Source: Flaccisagitta enflata
Lineage: Eukaryota; Chaetognatha; Sagittoidea; Aphragmophora
Assembly: GCA_965153355.1 (NCBI GenBank)
Contig: OZ231126.1
Coordinates: 104,160,001-104,224,000 of the forward strand
Length of the DNA stretch: 64,000 nucleotides
Reading direction: 5' to 3'
Under the pieces are notes generated by a model. That model saw only the letters and a program-made list of their open reading frames with translations. It was not told the origin of the DNA and ran no database searches. The translations under genes were made by a program, and so were the position numbers. Below are positions 32,240 through 43,329 of this stretch, piece by piece (position 1 is the stretch's first letter; every line of letters begins with the position of its first letter).

Positions 32240-32307
32240 CCTGCCCAAATAGTCTGGTGACCTCAAATATGGCCCCTGCTCACCCACACGCGACTTCGGT
32301 AGCCGTG
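32240..32307 (-). mobile_element. Hairpin-ended GTCY element, 5' part only
   Basis: CTGCCCAAATAGTCTGGTGA, then GGCCCCTGCTCACCC and ACACGCGACTTCGGTAGCCG: reverse complement of the family start. Confidence 0.7.
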
Positions 32308-32895
32308 AATCTGGCATAGTTTTAGTGGAGATTGAAAAAGAAAAAAAAATGAAAAAAACAACCTTGAATAACCCTAGATGACCCAAAATGATTCAGAACC
32401 ACATAGAACGACATAGAATGACCTTAATGTAATTAACGAATTTGAATAAATGACAAAAATGACCTGAAAAATTAGTGATTTAGAATGACTTAGAAGGTGT
32501 TTCTAGTCAAAGATTATCGCGTTTCTAACTGGCCACTTGGTCGCTCGCTACGTTCGTTTGCTCACACCGCTCACTCACTCCGCAGGGCTATGCATCGCTA
32601 CGCTTGGCTACGCTCTCTTAACATGCTCGCTCACTCAATTCTCTCACTCCCTTGTAGGACAGTGAAATTTATGAATATGTGTTCACGCTGTGAATGCGTT
32701 TCAGGTTTTTCATCTTCACTAGAAACACGCTCTTAGAATGATTTCAAAAGACTTCAAATGACTTCAAATGACTTCAAATGCGTTTAAATTACTCAGAATA
32801 AAAACAAGATTCAACATAGGGATACATTTTTTTCAGGTCGAGTTTGGTTACCTGCTAAACTCTTCTCACTAAAAAACTGAATGATGTTCTTTATT
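32308..32895. repeat. Spacer with degenerate 10-bp AATGAC arrays
   Basis: 32375-32495 and 32735-32790 carry imperfect AATGACTTAA/AAATGACTTC units. Between them is a non-repetitive stretch (32520-32730) with a CGCTACG-rich segment. No gene. Confidence 0.55.
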
Positions 32896-33212
32896 GGGCA
32901 GCGGCCCCAAAGGGGCCGATGACCAATGCATTCAACATTGGGCAATTTTCTCCTTCTCCTTCTTCTCCTCCTCCTCTTTTGGGCAGCGGTCCCAAAGGGG
33001 ATGATGTCCTATAGAACACAGAGGAATTTCGTTCATTCGTTCATTTATCCATTTGCCCCCCCAGGCCCTCTAAAGCCTGAAATATGCCCTCTCAGGATTG
33101 AAATCTGCTTTCTCAGGCCTTGAATCTGCCCTCTAAGGCCTGAAATCTGCTCTCAAACAAACAAAAGTCCCCTGTGTTCTACAGGACATTGTCCCCTTTT
33201 GGGCCACTGCCC
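32896..33212. mobile_element. GGGCAGCGGCCCC element B with an abutting partial copy
   Basis: 32896-32980 is a left end (GGGCAGCGGCCCCAAAGGGG, then CCGATGACC). A second left end starts at 32981, and the right end with GTGTTCTACAGGACATTG and GGGCCACTGCCC closes at 33212. The interior has CCTGAAATCTGCCCTCT-type units. Two element variants are joined head to tail. Confidence 0.75.
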
Positions 33213-33299
33213 TGCTTCCTCTCATTCCAATTCACAACCATGGAAAGTAGGGCAATGGGTATCGCTGACCACAAATTGCCCTTGGGGGACTGGTTCTAT

Positions 33300-33420
33300 C
33301 TACCCCCTTCGAAGCTCAAATCCCAGCCTTGAGGCTCAAATCCCAGCCTCAGGGCTCATATTCCAGCCTTGAGGCTCAAATCCCAGTCTTGAGTCTCAAA
33401 ACCCAGTCCCGAGGCTCAAT
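33300..33420 (+). repeat. ~20-bp tandem array (GAGGCTCAAATCCCAGCCTT)
   Basis: Six imperfect units between element B and element C. The unit is of the same style as the arrays inside the GGGCAGCGG family, without its end repeats. Confidence 0.8.
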
Positions 33421-33529
33421 TCTAAGATTGCATAGAAAATGAAAAAAAAAAAACAGCCCAAAGGCGGTAAGTGGTCAGCGGTACCCGTGCCCTGCTTGAA
33501 TAGTGTGTGATTTAAGTTGTGGGAGAGCA

Positions 33530-34070
33530 GGGCAGCGGCCCCGAAGGGGACAAAGTCCTGTAGAACACCGGGGGAATCTGTCTGTCCGTCCGTCCGTCCA
33601 TCTGTCCATCCATCCGTCTGTCCGTTTGTCCCCCCCCCGCCTCATCCTCAGGGCACCTGGCTATTCTAGCCCAAATCCAAGCAATATAGCCCAAATCTAA
33701 GCAAAATGGCCCAAATCCAAGCATAATGGCCTAAATCCAAGCAAAATGGCTCAAATCTGGTCAGAATCTAGGTATCAGAGGCCACAATATAGGTCTAAGG
33801 GGCCAAAATGATGTACCTCGGGCCAGAATTGGGATTTTCTGGCCAGATTTGGGCCATTTTGCTTGGATTTGGGCCATTATGCTTGGATTTGGGCCATTTT
33901 GCTAAGATTTGGGCTATATTGCTTGGATTTGGGCTATTTGGCAGAATTTGGGTCAGAATAGGCCCCAAAGGTGACAAAGCCCTGAGGATGGGGCAGGGGG
34001 GGACGGATGTACGGACGGACAGATTCCCCCTGTGTTCTACAGGACTTCGTCCCCTTCGGGGCCGCTGCCC
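33530..34070. mobile_element. GGGCAGCGGCCCC element C (541 bp), complete fold-back
   Basis: Left end GGGCAGCGGCCCCGAAGGGG with ACAAAGTCCTGTAGAACAC, then (GTCC)n and CCCCCCC. The right end is the inverse through GTGTTCTACAGGACTTCGTC to CGGGGCCGCTGCCC. Imperfect 20-bp units (CCCAAATCCAAGCAAAATGG) fill the left arm and their complements fill the right arm, so the whole element folds on itself around 33800. It has no ORF. Sequence immediately left (GTGCCCTGCTTGAATAG to GAGCAGGGCA) forms another short inverted repeat. Confidence 0.85.
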
Positions 34071-34834
34071 AAAACATTACAGTTTGATTTTTTTTCAAAT
34101 GAGACAAAAGATGGCGACATAAATCATAAACGAATAGAAATAATTAAATTCTGAAAAAATAAAAAAGAAAACGCCTGAAAGGTTAGGTTTTGGCATTTAT
34201 TCAGGCCAAATTTCAGCATTCAGTCTCAAGTAGTTTAGCCTCAATCGCTTTTTGAAGTCAAACTATGAATCATCCAAAATAACTCTTTTTAGCTATGGCA
34301 CAAAAAAAGGTGAACTACTTGTTTGTCAGCGTTTAACATCTGAGCAATGAGAAAAACATAGCAAATCCATTACCATTTTGAAGCTCCGCGAAAGATCTTT
34401 CAAATGAGACCTTGCTGGATGTCCTAGCTCAATTCGTTTAGAAATGGCATTAGGATGAAAACAGGTAGGTAAGAATTTGGAAATTCACTATGTGATTTTC
34501 ATGGGTTATCTTTATTCTTTATTCTTGGTGCCATTTTAAAGGAAATTTGAAGCTCTTTTATTTGCTCATGGATAACGAGTAGCTATGACAATCCTGAGCT
34601 GCATCATTGATAAAAACGGAAAGACCAATATTGCTCATTAGAAGAAATCGAAATGAGCACTTTTTTTTAATCAGCGATTTTTTTCTTCAAACCTTTGCCA
34701 TTTCTAAACAAATGAAACTACAATTGCCAGCAGCGTCGCATTTGGAAGAATTTTCGCAGAGCTTTCAAACGGTCATGGATTTTCTATGGTTCAGGTCCTT
34801 AGTAAAGCCAAAATTAAAAGTGTTCGCTTTTTTG
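34071..34834. other. Non-coding AT-rich, MITE-like style
   Basis: Contains AGCTCAATTCGTTTAGAAAT (34423) and AAGATCTTTCAAATGAGACC, phrases shared with other decayed repeats in the window. No gene. Confidence 0.45.
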
Positions 34835-34975
34835 AGGTGCAACAAAGCACCTCTATAACTGGCCGTGTCCGTTGGTTGGTTGGTCGGTCTGTCGGTCTGT
34901 AACGCATTTGTTCAACGATCCACATGTCGCACCTTTTTGGACTACTTGGCCTTGTTTTTTTTTGCCAAAGGAGCA
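34835..34975 (-). mobile_element. Hairpin-ended GTCY element, AGGTGC subtype
   Basis: Perfect hairpin AGGTGC/GCACCT with loop AACAAA (34835-34852), then CTATAACTGGCCGTGTCCG, (GGTTGGTC)n, AACGCATTTGTTCAACGATC and CGCACCTTTTTGGAC. Same subtype as 12702-12880. Confidence 0.8.
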
Positions 34976-35016
34976 GGAAGAAATTGATATCTTCACTTCA
35001 AATGTAAATTGAAAGG

Positions 35017-35439
35017 TTAGGTAAATTGAAAGGTTAGGTTAGGTAGGTTAATTTCCTTATCTTCTAGTTCGCATATTCTTAAATCCTTCAAATGCTCAAA
35101 ACAGTTTAATTCACCCTGGGTGGGGGGCTTTTCCCTTTCTGTGGATAGTTGACTGCCAATAAGTGCATTTTCTACTGTTAGTTCAAAGGTGTTACTCAAG
35201 TTAGTGATCTTAAAGGAAGTGATTTCTCTTTGAGCATTTGAAGAATTATCAAAGGTATTTAATTTTACTGAAATTGATTTTCTGGGGGCATCTAATTCCT
35301 TACACAGTGACTCAGTTACGGCACTAGTGTTAGCGCCGGTGTCAATGAGTGCGTAGGTGGGGCGTCTTTTACCATTTACATGGACCATCACAGGTACAAT
35401 AGGCCTGGTGGCCCCATGACGCCCCACGAACGCAGCCAT
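35017..35439 (-). pseudogene. BEL/Pao element 1, retropepsin-like aspartic protease (DUF1758 type)
   Basis: Follows gag in the same frame after one TGA (35440-35442). It has the protease core YALIDTGANTSAVTESLCKE with the catalytic DTGA, then a beta-rich segment (VKLNTFDNSS, ITSFKITNLS), as in the BEL/Pao protease that normally precedes RT. The frame ends in FQFT at 35017. A short AGGTTAGGT-rich tract follows, and RT, RNase H and integrase are absent. The element is therefore truncated at its 3' side. Ancestrally this would cut the gag-pol polyprotein. Confidence 0.85.
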
Positions 35440-35442
35440 CAG

Positions 35443-37218
35443 TCAGTCCGCATCGTCACTGTCATCTAAACCCTCATCTGACTCGCTATCCTGAGCTTGT
35501 TCTGTCTGTTTGGTGAAATCTCTGTGTAGTAGCAGATGATGAAATCTTCCTGAGCAAAGGTTGCAGCTGACCTCAGATTTACAGTCCTTGGCCATGTGGC
35601 CCCTGCCTAGACACTTATTACAAAATCCTTTGGACCTTAAGAATAGGTATCTGTCTGGCTGTGCTTTGGCTATGAACTCTTTACAATTAGCTAATTCATG
35701 GAACTTTGAGCGGCTACAACAGGGACAGTTCCAGTTACCTGCAGATTGGTGGGATCTTGCTGCAGGCTGACTGTTGCTGCCAGGAGCCGGGGTGTTCGTT
35801 TGATGATTCCTATTCTGCTGGCCACCACCGCTGCGTTTTCCGCCGCCGAAGGTTTGAGTTTGTTGATTTTCTTTATTTCGTTCCGCCTCGAGGTTGGCGG
35901 CAGCAAGTAGGGTGGCCTTTTGTTGTTTGAAGGACGGTTTTGGTGTTGGCGAGGTGTTGGTGGGAGGCGATGGAGTGTTGGCGGGAGTGGAGTTGTTTTT
36001 TCCTCTAGGCCCTCGGCCGCCTCTCCCTCTCCCTCGCCTTCCTCCTCCTCTTCCTCCTTGATGAGAGTTCTGCCAGTTGTCGGAGTGGCTTTGGTTGACA
36101 GCAGTTGCCGCCTCGCTATGGCTGTGAGCTGGATTGGAGGATGTCGCCACCGCGTCGATTTTCATGGTGCGGGTGTCCTTCTTTGGCTTTTTCTTTTCCA
36201 TGGAGCCGCTGATGAGTTCATTCTCATGCCTTATTAGGTTTTGACTCCTGAGAAAGGATAAGAAATCATCAAAACGTGGTTCAGATTCGACCAGTTCAGG
36301 GTCAGTGGCTAACATTTTCTTGGACCTTTCTACAGCCCACCGGCCTTGCACAAAGGGTAGTTTTTTCCTGATTATCTTATTGATAGTATCTGAATTGTCG
36401 AATGAGCTAGCTCGACCTGATGATTTAGCTTTGGTGACCTCACCTTCAAGATTAATTCTAAATTTCTTAAAGGAGGCTGAATCATCTCTATCAATAGGGT
36501 TTCCAGACAACAGACGATCTACTATGGCCTGAGCTGAGCGGGAGGCATAGCCGTATTCCCTCTTCAAATGTTTGATGGCCTTATCTAGGTTCTCCTTAGG
36601 GTCCCCTTCCCCCTCATAAAGCTCGCATATTTTTGCGGCATCCCCGCTAAAATAGTGCTTGAGTTCATAGCACATTTCCTGGGGGCCTACCTTGGATTCC
36701 TTTGTAACCCTTTTAAATCTAAGTAGTGTACTTTCAAAATCCACATTATGCAAACCATTAAAACGCTGGTCAACGGGCAAACGGTTGCTTTTTAAATAAT
36801 CCCTCGAGTTAGTAGCAGCATGTATTAACATTAGCTTCACAGCCGCATCCTGTGCAGCATCTGGCTGACTATTGACTGAATTGACTGGATTAGTTGGATT
36901 AGCTGAATTGACTGGACTAACATTAGCGGGACTACTGGCAGCGTCTAATTGATTATTAACCGCGTCTAATGGACTGTTGGTAACCACACCTGTTGGTGAT
37001 CGGTGGGTCTTGTTTTTATCTTCAGGGCTGGTGACAGTCGATTGAAAGTCATCCTCCTCGTCTGAGGACAGCGTTGGGTCTTCCGGCGCCGGGTTCATCG
37101 CCCCAGGTGGAGGATTCGTTGTCGTCGATGGCGGCATTGCTGCCCCGGGGTTCAAACTCGCTACAGCGGCTGGTGTTGGATTCGCTGGGGTTCGACTCGA
37201 GTCTGCAGCAGCTGTCAT
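35443..37218 (-). pseudogene. BEL/Pao element 1, gag main part (591 codons)
   Basis: Open from ATG 37218. It begins with a Pro/Ala/Asn-rich region, then a DUF1759-like gag core (PVDQRFNGLHNVDFESTLLR, CYELKHYFSGDAAKICELYE, LKREYGYASRSAQAIVDRLL, FLSFLRSQN), a Gly/Arg-rich RNA-binding stretch, and zinc-binding cysteine clusters (CPCCSRSKFHELANC, CNKCLGRGHMAKDC, CNLCSGRFHHLLLH). It ends DDSDDAD with TGA. Core blocks align with element 2 at 19.0-20.8 kb. The same frame continues upstream past an in-frame TGA at 37360-37362, so the ATG at 37218 is probably internal to the original gag. Confidence 0.85.
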
Positions 37219-39075
37219 TGCCTGTGGAACCGAATTGGATTGAGGATTAATCGGTCCGACTGGATTTATAGTCGGGTAAATGGGTAATGAGGGTGGGAGA
37301 ATTTGGAACCTTGGGTCAAGATAAGGCCATAAATCTGGTCTAAAGAACTGAGGGTTAGGTCAAGGCATATTTTGACCGGATGATGGGGCTGGATGGACTG
37401 GGGGATTCATGGTGCTGGTGCAGGCTGCAGGCGAGCCCGACACGGCCATGAATCCTCCAGCCGGGTTGGTAACAGGGTTAGACTGAGCTGAATGGGGGTG
37501 AGCTGAATGATTGGTAGGTTAATTTCCCCCTGCCTGTGATCTACGCCTAACGGTACTCGATGTAAGGGTTGAGCTACTAGAATCTGATGAATGATGATCT
37601 GGTTGCCCTGACTGAACTCGAGCAGACAAGGGCAGAGGTAAGTTTTGATTCTGACCCGGGTTAGGGACTGGGTAAGTTTGCTCGGGGTCATGACTGAATT
37701 GACCCTGAGGGGTATCATCTCTCCTTACTACTGGCGCAATGGACTGTTCGCGGGAATGACCGATGGATCGGGTTTGGTTAGCCCGATCTTCGATGATTGA
37801 GGGGTTATTGGACCGATCTCTGCGATGACTGGAATTTCGAGACCGAGGGAGTCTGTTTTCTCGGTCATTGTTTCTAGAACAAGAGGAAACAGAGTCGGCC
37901 GAGCTGACCGTGGCCTGTTGAGGGTCATTCTGAGTAGCTATCCATGATTCAGTACGGGTTGGACCAGAGGGAACTAACAACCCCCCACTAGGAGGATTAT
38001 TGAGAACGCTATTTAGCTCCCCTACTGCAGCATTAACGTGTCTCTCGATAGCATTAAGACTGTTTGACTGCATTTGTGTGGCTAACCTATTAACTTCCTC
38101 GTCATATCTCTGTACTCTCCTCTCAAATCTCTGTCTCTTTCTTATAATAGCATCGTACTTGACTCATAGGGTAGTGTTGATTTCTCCGACGGTCGCCGAC
38201 GCCGACGCCGGTAAATCCTCATCGAAAGTCCAGAAAGTACAGAAGACGAGATTGAGGAGGTTTCATCGCTTATTTCCGAGTGTCTCGAGGGAGTATTTGA
38301 TCGTGCAGGATTTTCGCGGCGCTGAGCGGCGTTAATCGTCCCTACCGGCGCGATGTCGCGCCCAGTCTCCCTATGGGTCAATGACAGCGCCCTCGAAGAT
38401 TCGCTGAAGGCGATGAGCGAATTGGGAGGTTGAACTGTTTCTGTCGGTTCCATTATCGCCGCGGTCGGCGCCGGAAGAGCGGGGCGAACTGGCGGCGCGA
38501 GAAGAGCTGGGGATGCAATGAGAGGCGGCGGCGCGGCCAGGAGAGGCGGCGGCGGTGGTCCTATAAGCGGCTCTCGGGGCGCGAATGGACCTACGGCCTG
38601 CGGCGTCGTTCCTAGCAGATTGAAGCGATTGAAAGGGGTTAGACTGACATTGATTGGGAATTGGGGAAGAGGCGGTCCCATATTGCCACCAATCCTATTC
38701 AGGAAGGAATCAGCTACTTGTTGATCAATCTCTATAATAGGTGGAAACTCAAAGGCGGCATGCGAATCTAATGTCATTTGCATGCGGCCGACCTGACCTA
38801 TCAAGCTATCGCTTTCCGCTATCACAGTAAATTTATCACAAATCTCTGAAATGGCAAGCTTTTGCGCTGCCAGTTGCGACCTGAGGTCGTTGGCCTGTTT
38901 TTTAAACTCCTGATCTGGGTGATCCCTGCCCATGCCGAAGGCTTAAACAAATTTCTGAATAAGGGCATTGGAATCTCTTATCAACCCACGGGCGTGACGG
39001 CTGTCAAAGCGAGCAGCAACGTCATAGTACATCTCACACCCTGGGGGTAAGCCCCGGGGTGCGTCAGGGGGAAAG
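37219..39075 (-). pseudogene. BEL/Pao element 1, gag N-terminal part (broken)
   Basis: Reading down the minus strand: GLPPGCEMYYDVAARFDSRH at about 39060 (matching the gag start of element 2 at 17.2 kb), an in-frame TAA at 38943-38945, then GRDHPDQEFKKQANDLRSQL, a coiled coil, a Pro-rich stretch (PPPPPLLAAPPPLIASPALL) and a Ser/Arg-rich region. The frame shifts near 38145, continues as KYDAIIRKRQRFERRVQRYD and VNRLATQM, and then runs through a Ser/Arg-rich segment to 37519. Several lesions show that it is dead, but the whole gag can be followed. Confidence 0.75.
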
Positions 39076-39284
39076 CCCCCTTCTGCCATAATGATTTCTC
39101 AAATTTTTAGCTAGTGTTCCTGACAGATTTGACCTTTTTCAGAGCTTTGGCCACGATCTCAGGTCAAAGAGGCTCGCGTACCGAGACCTAATTGACGTGT
39201 AAGATGTAATTTTCTGACGGTAATTTTCTGACCTGACTCCCTGACTAGCAGCACTATACAGCAAAAAGTGGATCCGGCGATAAC

Positions 39285-39715
39285 ACTTTTCAGACGGCCA
39301 CACCCTTCTTTACAGACGGGCGTGGTGCTTAACAGATGTTCAAACAGTCGTGACCCTCCTACAGGTGAGGGGACAAATTGACAAACGTTCAGATAGACCG
39401 CTTCACAGAAGGGCGCAGTGCTAAACTGACCCTAACTTGAACAGGCCGCATCCACCCTTGTCTGAAAGGGTAGGCGCGGTGCTAAGCAATATTGATTCAA
39501 AAAATGCCGCATCCACTCTCAGAAGAGAGTAAGCAGTGCTAGGTTCCTGACTTTGAATAGGCCGTATCCACTCTTTGCAGTGTAGGCACGGTGCTGACAA
39601 AAAATAGGGACTTTGCCGTATCCACTCTTTGACAGTGTGGGCACGGTGCTAAAAAAATGATACGAGTTTGCCATACCCACTCTTTGCAGTGTGGGCACAG
39701 TGCTACACTCGAGAT
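39285..39715 (-). repeat. ~60-bp degenerate tandem repeat in the BEL/Pao element 1 leader
   Basis: Seven to eight units with core GCCGTATCCACTCTTTGCAG, then TGTGGGCACGGTGCT. The last three (39560-39715) are the most alike and the copies nearer gag are more diverged. It lies just upstream of gag on the minus strand, the place of a 5' untranslated leader. Each unit can form a small stem from CCCACTC/GAGTGGG-like parts. No coding. Confidence 0.85.
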
Positions 39716-40655
39716 GGTAAAATGGTCTAATAATAGTTTGTTTCTCGTCGAATACTCACCCACTGAGAGACGAAGATCAGATTGCACTACAGAAAGTTAG
39801 AGCATTGGGGCGCGCTAAAAACAAAAGTTTTCACTGTTGAGTTTTAATACTCGGGTTTCTAAATGCCCTCTAATATGCTCTATCTTCCTGTTGCGCACGG
39901 CGCTAGTTCTTGACTGATGCTTGTGGTTCTATCGAATACAAGGATTTCCAACGCAAATGATCCGTTTTATTGAATATAACCAAGCAGCAAAAGTGAAAAC
40001 TGAAAATGGACAGATAGTAAGATAGTATTAAAAGGAGACTAACATACAGCTATTTAGCCAAACAAATGGTTCAATGATACAAAAGAGTAAGAAATCAAAT
40101 GCAGTAATGCTTCTAAGTTACCTTTGTAGAGCGCTATTTTCGTAGGGAAAGTGTTTTCAATCTCTCAAGTGAGATAAGGTATCCAAACAATATTTCCAAT
40201 AAGCAAATCCAATTATTAGGAGGAGAGAGTTTTGCCAAATTATTCGTAAGAACGATTGCAAGTGAATGAAGGGAGGACGGTAATTCTAGCGGGTGGAAGA
40301 TTAGTTCCAGAAATGATCAATTGAGGGGGCTAAATTCCGCCGCCAAAATGGTCTAAACAAAAGGTACGCTCGAGATTACCGTAAACAAAAGGCGCCTCGT
40401 GAGTAAGGCGAAATCTAAGGCGAAGGACTTGAATAAAGTGAAACTAAACAGAAATAAACTAATCAAACAGACAATAACCAAATGGGACAGACATAAGGAC
40501 AGTTCAGACAGACAAAAGACAGCAAATAATGATCAAATATCAATCAAATACCAGCCTGTAAAGAAAAGATTAGAATTCTTACCTGAAATATGAACCAACT
40601 AAAGATATATACAAACCAAATATGAACCAAATATGAATCAGATATATGACAGAAT
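39716..40655. other. Non-coding; possible LTR of BEL element 1
   Basis: No gene supported. By position the 5' LTR of the minus-strand BEL element could lie here, but no second LTR exists in the window to define it. 40580-40660 has a repeated AAATATGAACC phrase. Confidence 0.4.
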
Positions 40656-41579
40656 ATGACCAGAACCTCGCTTCTTGACACGGATGATGATAGTGACGTT
40701 GGAGCTAACAACGATTCTGACACCGAAAATGATGGCTCTAACGCTGGGGTAGATGACGCCAGTGCAAACGAAAACCCCGGCAACTAAGCACCACCTTCCC
40801 CAATCTATTCGCCAGCAGCAGCGAGTGATGAATCAGATAATGTGTCCTATCGCTCAATGGGATCACTCATCACAACCGCATCAAATTCTATCTACAAAAG
40901 CGATGAAGAAACCGATTCAGAAGACGAAGAAAAGAAGAGAAGAAAGAAGAAAGTTTGTTCCAAAGAGTTTGAAGAAAAACGGGATGAGCCAGATGCCGAC
41001 GCTGGGGGAAACATCATCGAAGAATCCAAAGAAGACGATTCCTTGAAGTCTAAAAATGGTGAAGACTCAACAAATGACGTCGAAGAAGGAAAGTCACATG
41101 ACGCAAGTTTCCTTGAACAAGGCACGGACCAGTTGGACGAAATCATAAGCGCGTGTTATCTGGTCATGGGCAATGACAAAGTTGCCCCTGAATCGAATCA
41201 TTGTGTCGTTAGGATTCCTGTCCGCGATGCTGAATTTTCAGCAGTGGATTTTGGTCTCAAACCCCAGCCGTTTGTCGAATTTGCTCTGGCTGATAAAGCG
41301 AAGGTGGGGCTGGATTTTGGCTATGATGACGCCAAAGACTGCCCAAATTGTGAAGATTGCACGGTCCCATGGAAGGTCAACTATGACCACAAAAGTCCTG
41401 TCAATGTCCACCTGGTGGAAGCTGCAGTGGAATATGTTGGACAAGTTGTAAGAAAAGTGTTTAAGGACAACAGAGCTGGAGGTCCTATTGAAAGCAAAAC
41501 GCGGCTAAGATCCTTCATTCGCACTCACATCCTACCCTTTGTAGGGTTAATTAAACGGAGAGGTGAAGGAGACCAGTAG
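40656..41579 (+). pseudogene. Acidic ORF with one internal stop, unknown function
   Basis: The frame from ATG 40656 to TAG 41579 (308 codons) is broken only by a TAA at 40785-40787. The first third is D/S/N/E-rich (DTDDDSDVGANNDSD; DEETDSEDEEKKRRKKK). Then comes a globular part with QLDEIISACYLVMGNDK, VRIPVRDAEF, CPNCEDCTVPWK (three Cys) and VGQVVRKVFKDN. I do not recognise the family. It could be a retroelement ORF1/gag or a host gene fragment. Its end overlaps the start of LINE-derived sequence at 41563-41579, so the LINE probably inserted into it and replaced the original C-terminus. The last 10-15 codons may not be native. Confidence 0.45.
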
Positions 41580-43329
41580 CAAAGAGGATACAACATCAGA
41601 ATTCCATTACCAAGGGAAAACAATATGTGATCCTAAAACTAATGCAGAAAATTGTAATGCCTATTATGCAAAAATTGGGGTCGAAACTAACAAAAGTGTT
41701 GGGAATCCAATTAACAGCTCCCAATATTACCTACAGAAACATTCAAAAAGAAATACATATTCTCTTCTGTTTAGTGATGTCTCACAAAATGATATCATAG
41801 AGTTCTGTAAAAAGTTTAAACCAAAAACTAGTACAGATCCTGCAGGATTTCAGCAAAATATCATCCTTAGTGATGTTGATATAATGGCTCCAGTATTAGC
41901 ACACTTAGTTAATTGCTCTCAGAGCACTGGAATATTCCCAGAACATGGCAAAGTAGCTAGAGTAATTCCCGTTTACAAACAAAAAGGAGACAAAAAGTTG
42001 TATGAGAATTACAGACCCATCTCTCTCTTACCTATTTTTTCTAAAATCATTGAACGCCTCATATACAACAAGGTATTTGAGTTTCTGGTCTGCTATGAAA
42101 TTCTGTTTAAATCTCAATATGGCCACAATACAACTCATGCTACACTAGACTTTATTAAAGATATTGGAAATACCATAGAATCTGGAAACTATGCGATTGG
42201 CGTGTTCTGTGATCTCAGTAAAGCCTTTGATACTTTACATCATGACATTTTACTCAGTAAATTGGATCATAATGGTAACCGTGGTACAGCACTGATGTGG
42301 TTTGACTCTTATCTAAAGAACCAAGCTCAGTATGTAGATCTGAATGGATATAAGAGTGAAAGTCTACCTTTGAAGACTGGAGTTCCCCAAGGCAGTATTT
42401 TAGGGCCGCTATTAATTCTCTTGTATATCAATGACCTCCCCTCAGCTACCAAGTTGAAGTGTGTCACCTTTGCCGATGACACTAACCTCCTCATAGAAGG
42501 GAGTGACCTAGAAAACCTGATAGCTACTTTATACAAGGAACTACAGTGTGTGAACGATTTTTTCAAAGCAAATCAACTGAAACTGAATCCCAAAAAAACT
42601 AAAGCTGTCATTTTTAAAAGGAAAACACTCCCAAATTTCTCTAAGCTATTGGATATCCTATTGGATGGGGAAATTCTCTCAGTTGACAATGATGCTTCAT
42701 TTCTTGGTATAACTTAGCTGGGATAAACATTGCACAAACGTAGCAAATAAGATATCAAGAAATAATAGTATGATAAACAGAGTGAAAATTCTGCTCCCAC
42801 CCCCTTCCCTTAAAGTCTTGTATCATTCATTCATTCAACCGCACATCCTGTATGGACTTCCTGCTTGGGGAGGGTGCAACTCCCAAAACAGCAAAAGAAT
42901 AATAACAATTCAAAAGAGGGCCATCAGAACAATCACAAAGTCCTACTTTTCTGCACACACAGAGCCAAGGATGAAAGAGCTGGGACTGCTAAAATTTTCT
43001 GACCTCTACAAGCAACAATGTCTAATGCTTACACATGATTGTTTCTTTCAAAGAGCCCCAAAAATGATAGCAGAGTGCATCAGTAGGCCAAGTTCAGATT
43101 ATAGCCTCCGAGGGCAGGCCCAAATCAACTAGATCTCAGGCTACCTAATTATAGATCCCGAGCAGCATCCAACAGCTTCAGTGCTAAGGCCCCAGTATTT
43201 TGGAATAACACTTCTGTAGAGCTAAGGAAGATTGAACAAAAACCTCTCTTTAAAAGAAATCTTAAAAAGTCGATATTGAACAAATATGATCACAAAACTG
43301 ACTGTAATAACCCCAGGCACCACTCATAA
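41563..43329 (+). pseudogene. 5'-truncated LINE ORF2: reverse transcriptase and C-terminal tail
   Basis: The frame opens at 41551 without an ATG. It runs through the RT: KGDKKLYENYRPISLLPIFS, FCDLSKAFDTLHHDILLSKL, KTGVPQGSILGPLLILLYIN and CVTFADDTNLLIEG with the catalytic FADD. A frameshift at about 42712-42718 breaks the segment ASFLGI / WDKHCTNVANKIS. The tail continues as NRVKILLPPPSLKVLYHSFI and LGLLKFSDLYKQQC to a second frameshift near 43130, then NYRSRAASNSFSAKAPVFWN to TAA 43327-43329. Motifs fit a Jockey/CR1-type LINE. The endonuclease domain is absent (normal 5' truncation). The catalytic part is intact but the ORF is disrupted twice. Confidence 0.9.

Noticed and set aside
32520-32740. 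79-codon frame with Arg/Leu-rich residues
   Set aside because: No family resemblance, short, between degenerate repeats.
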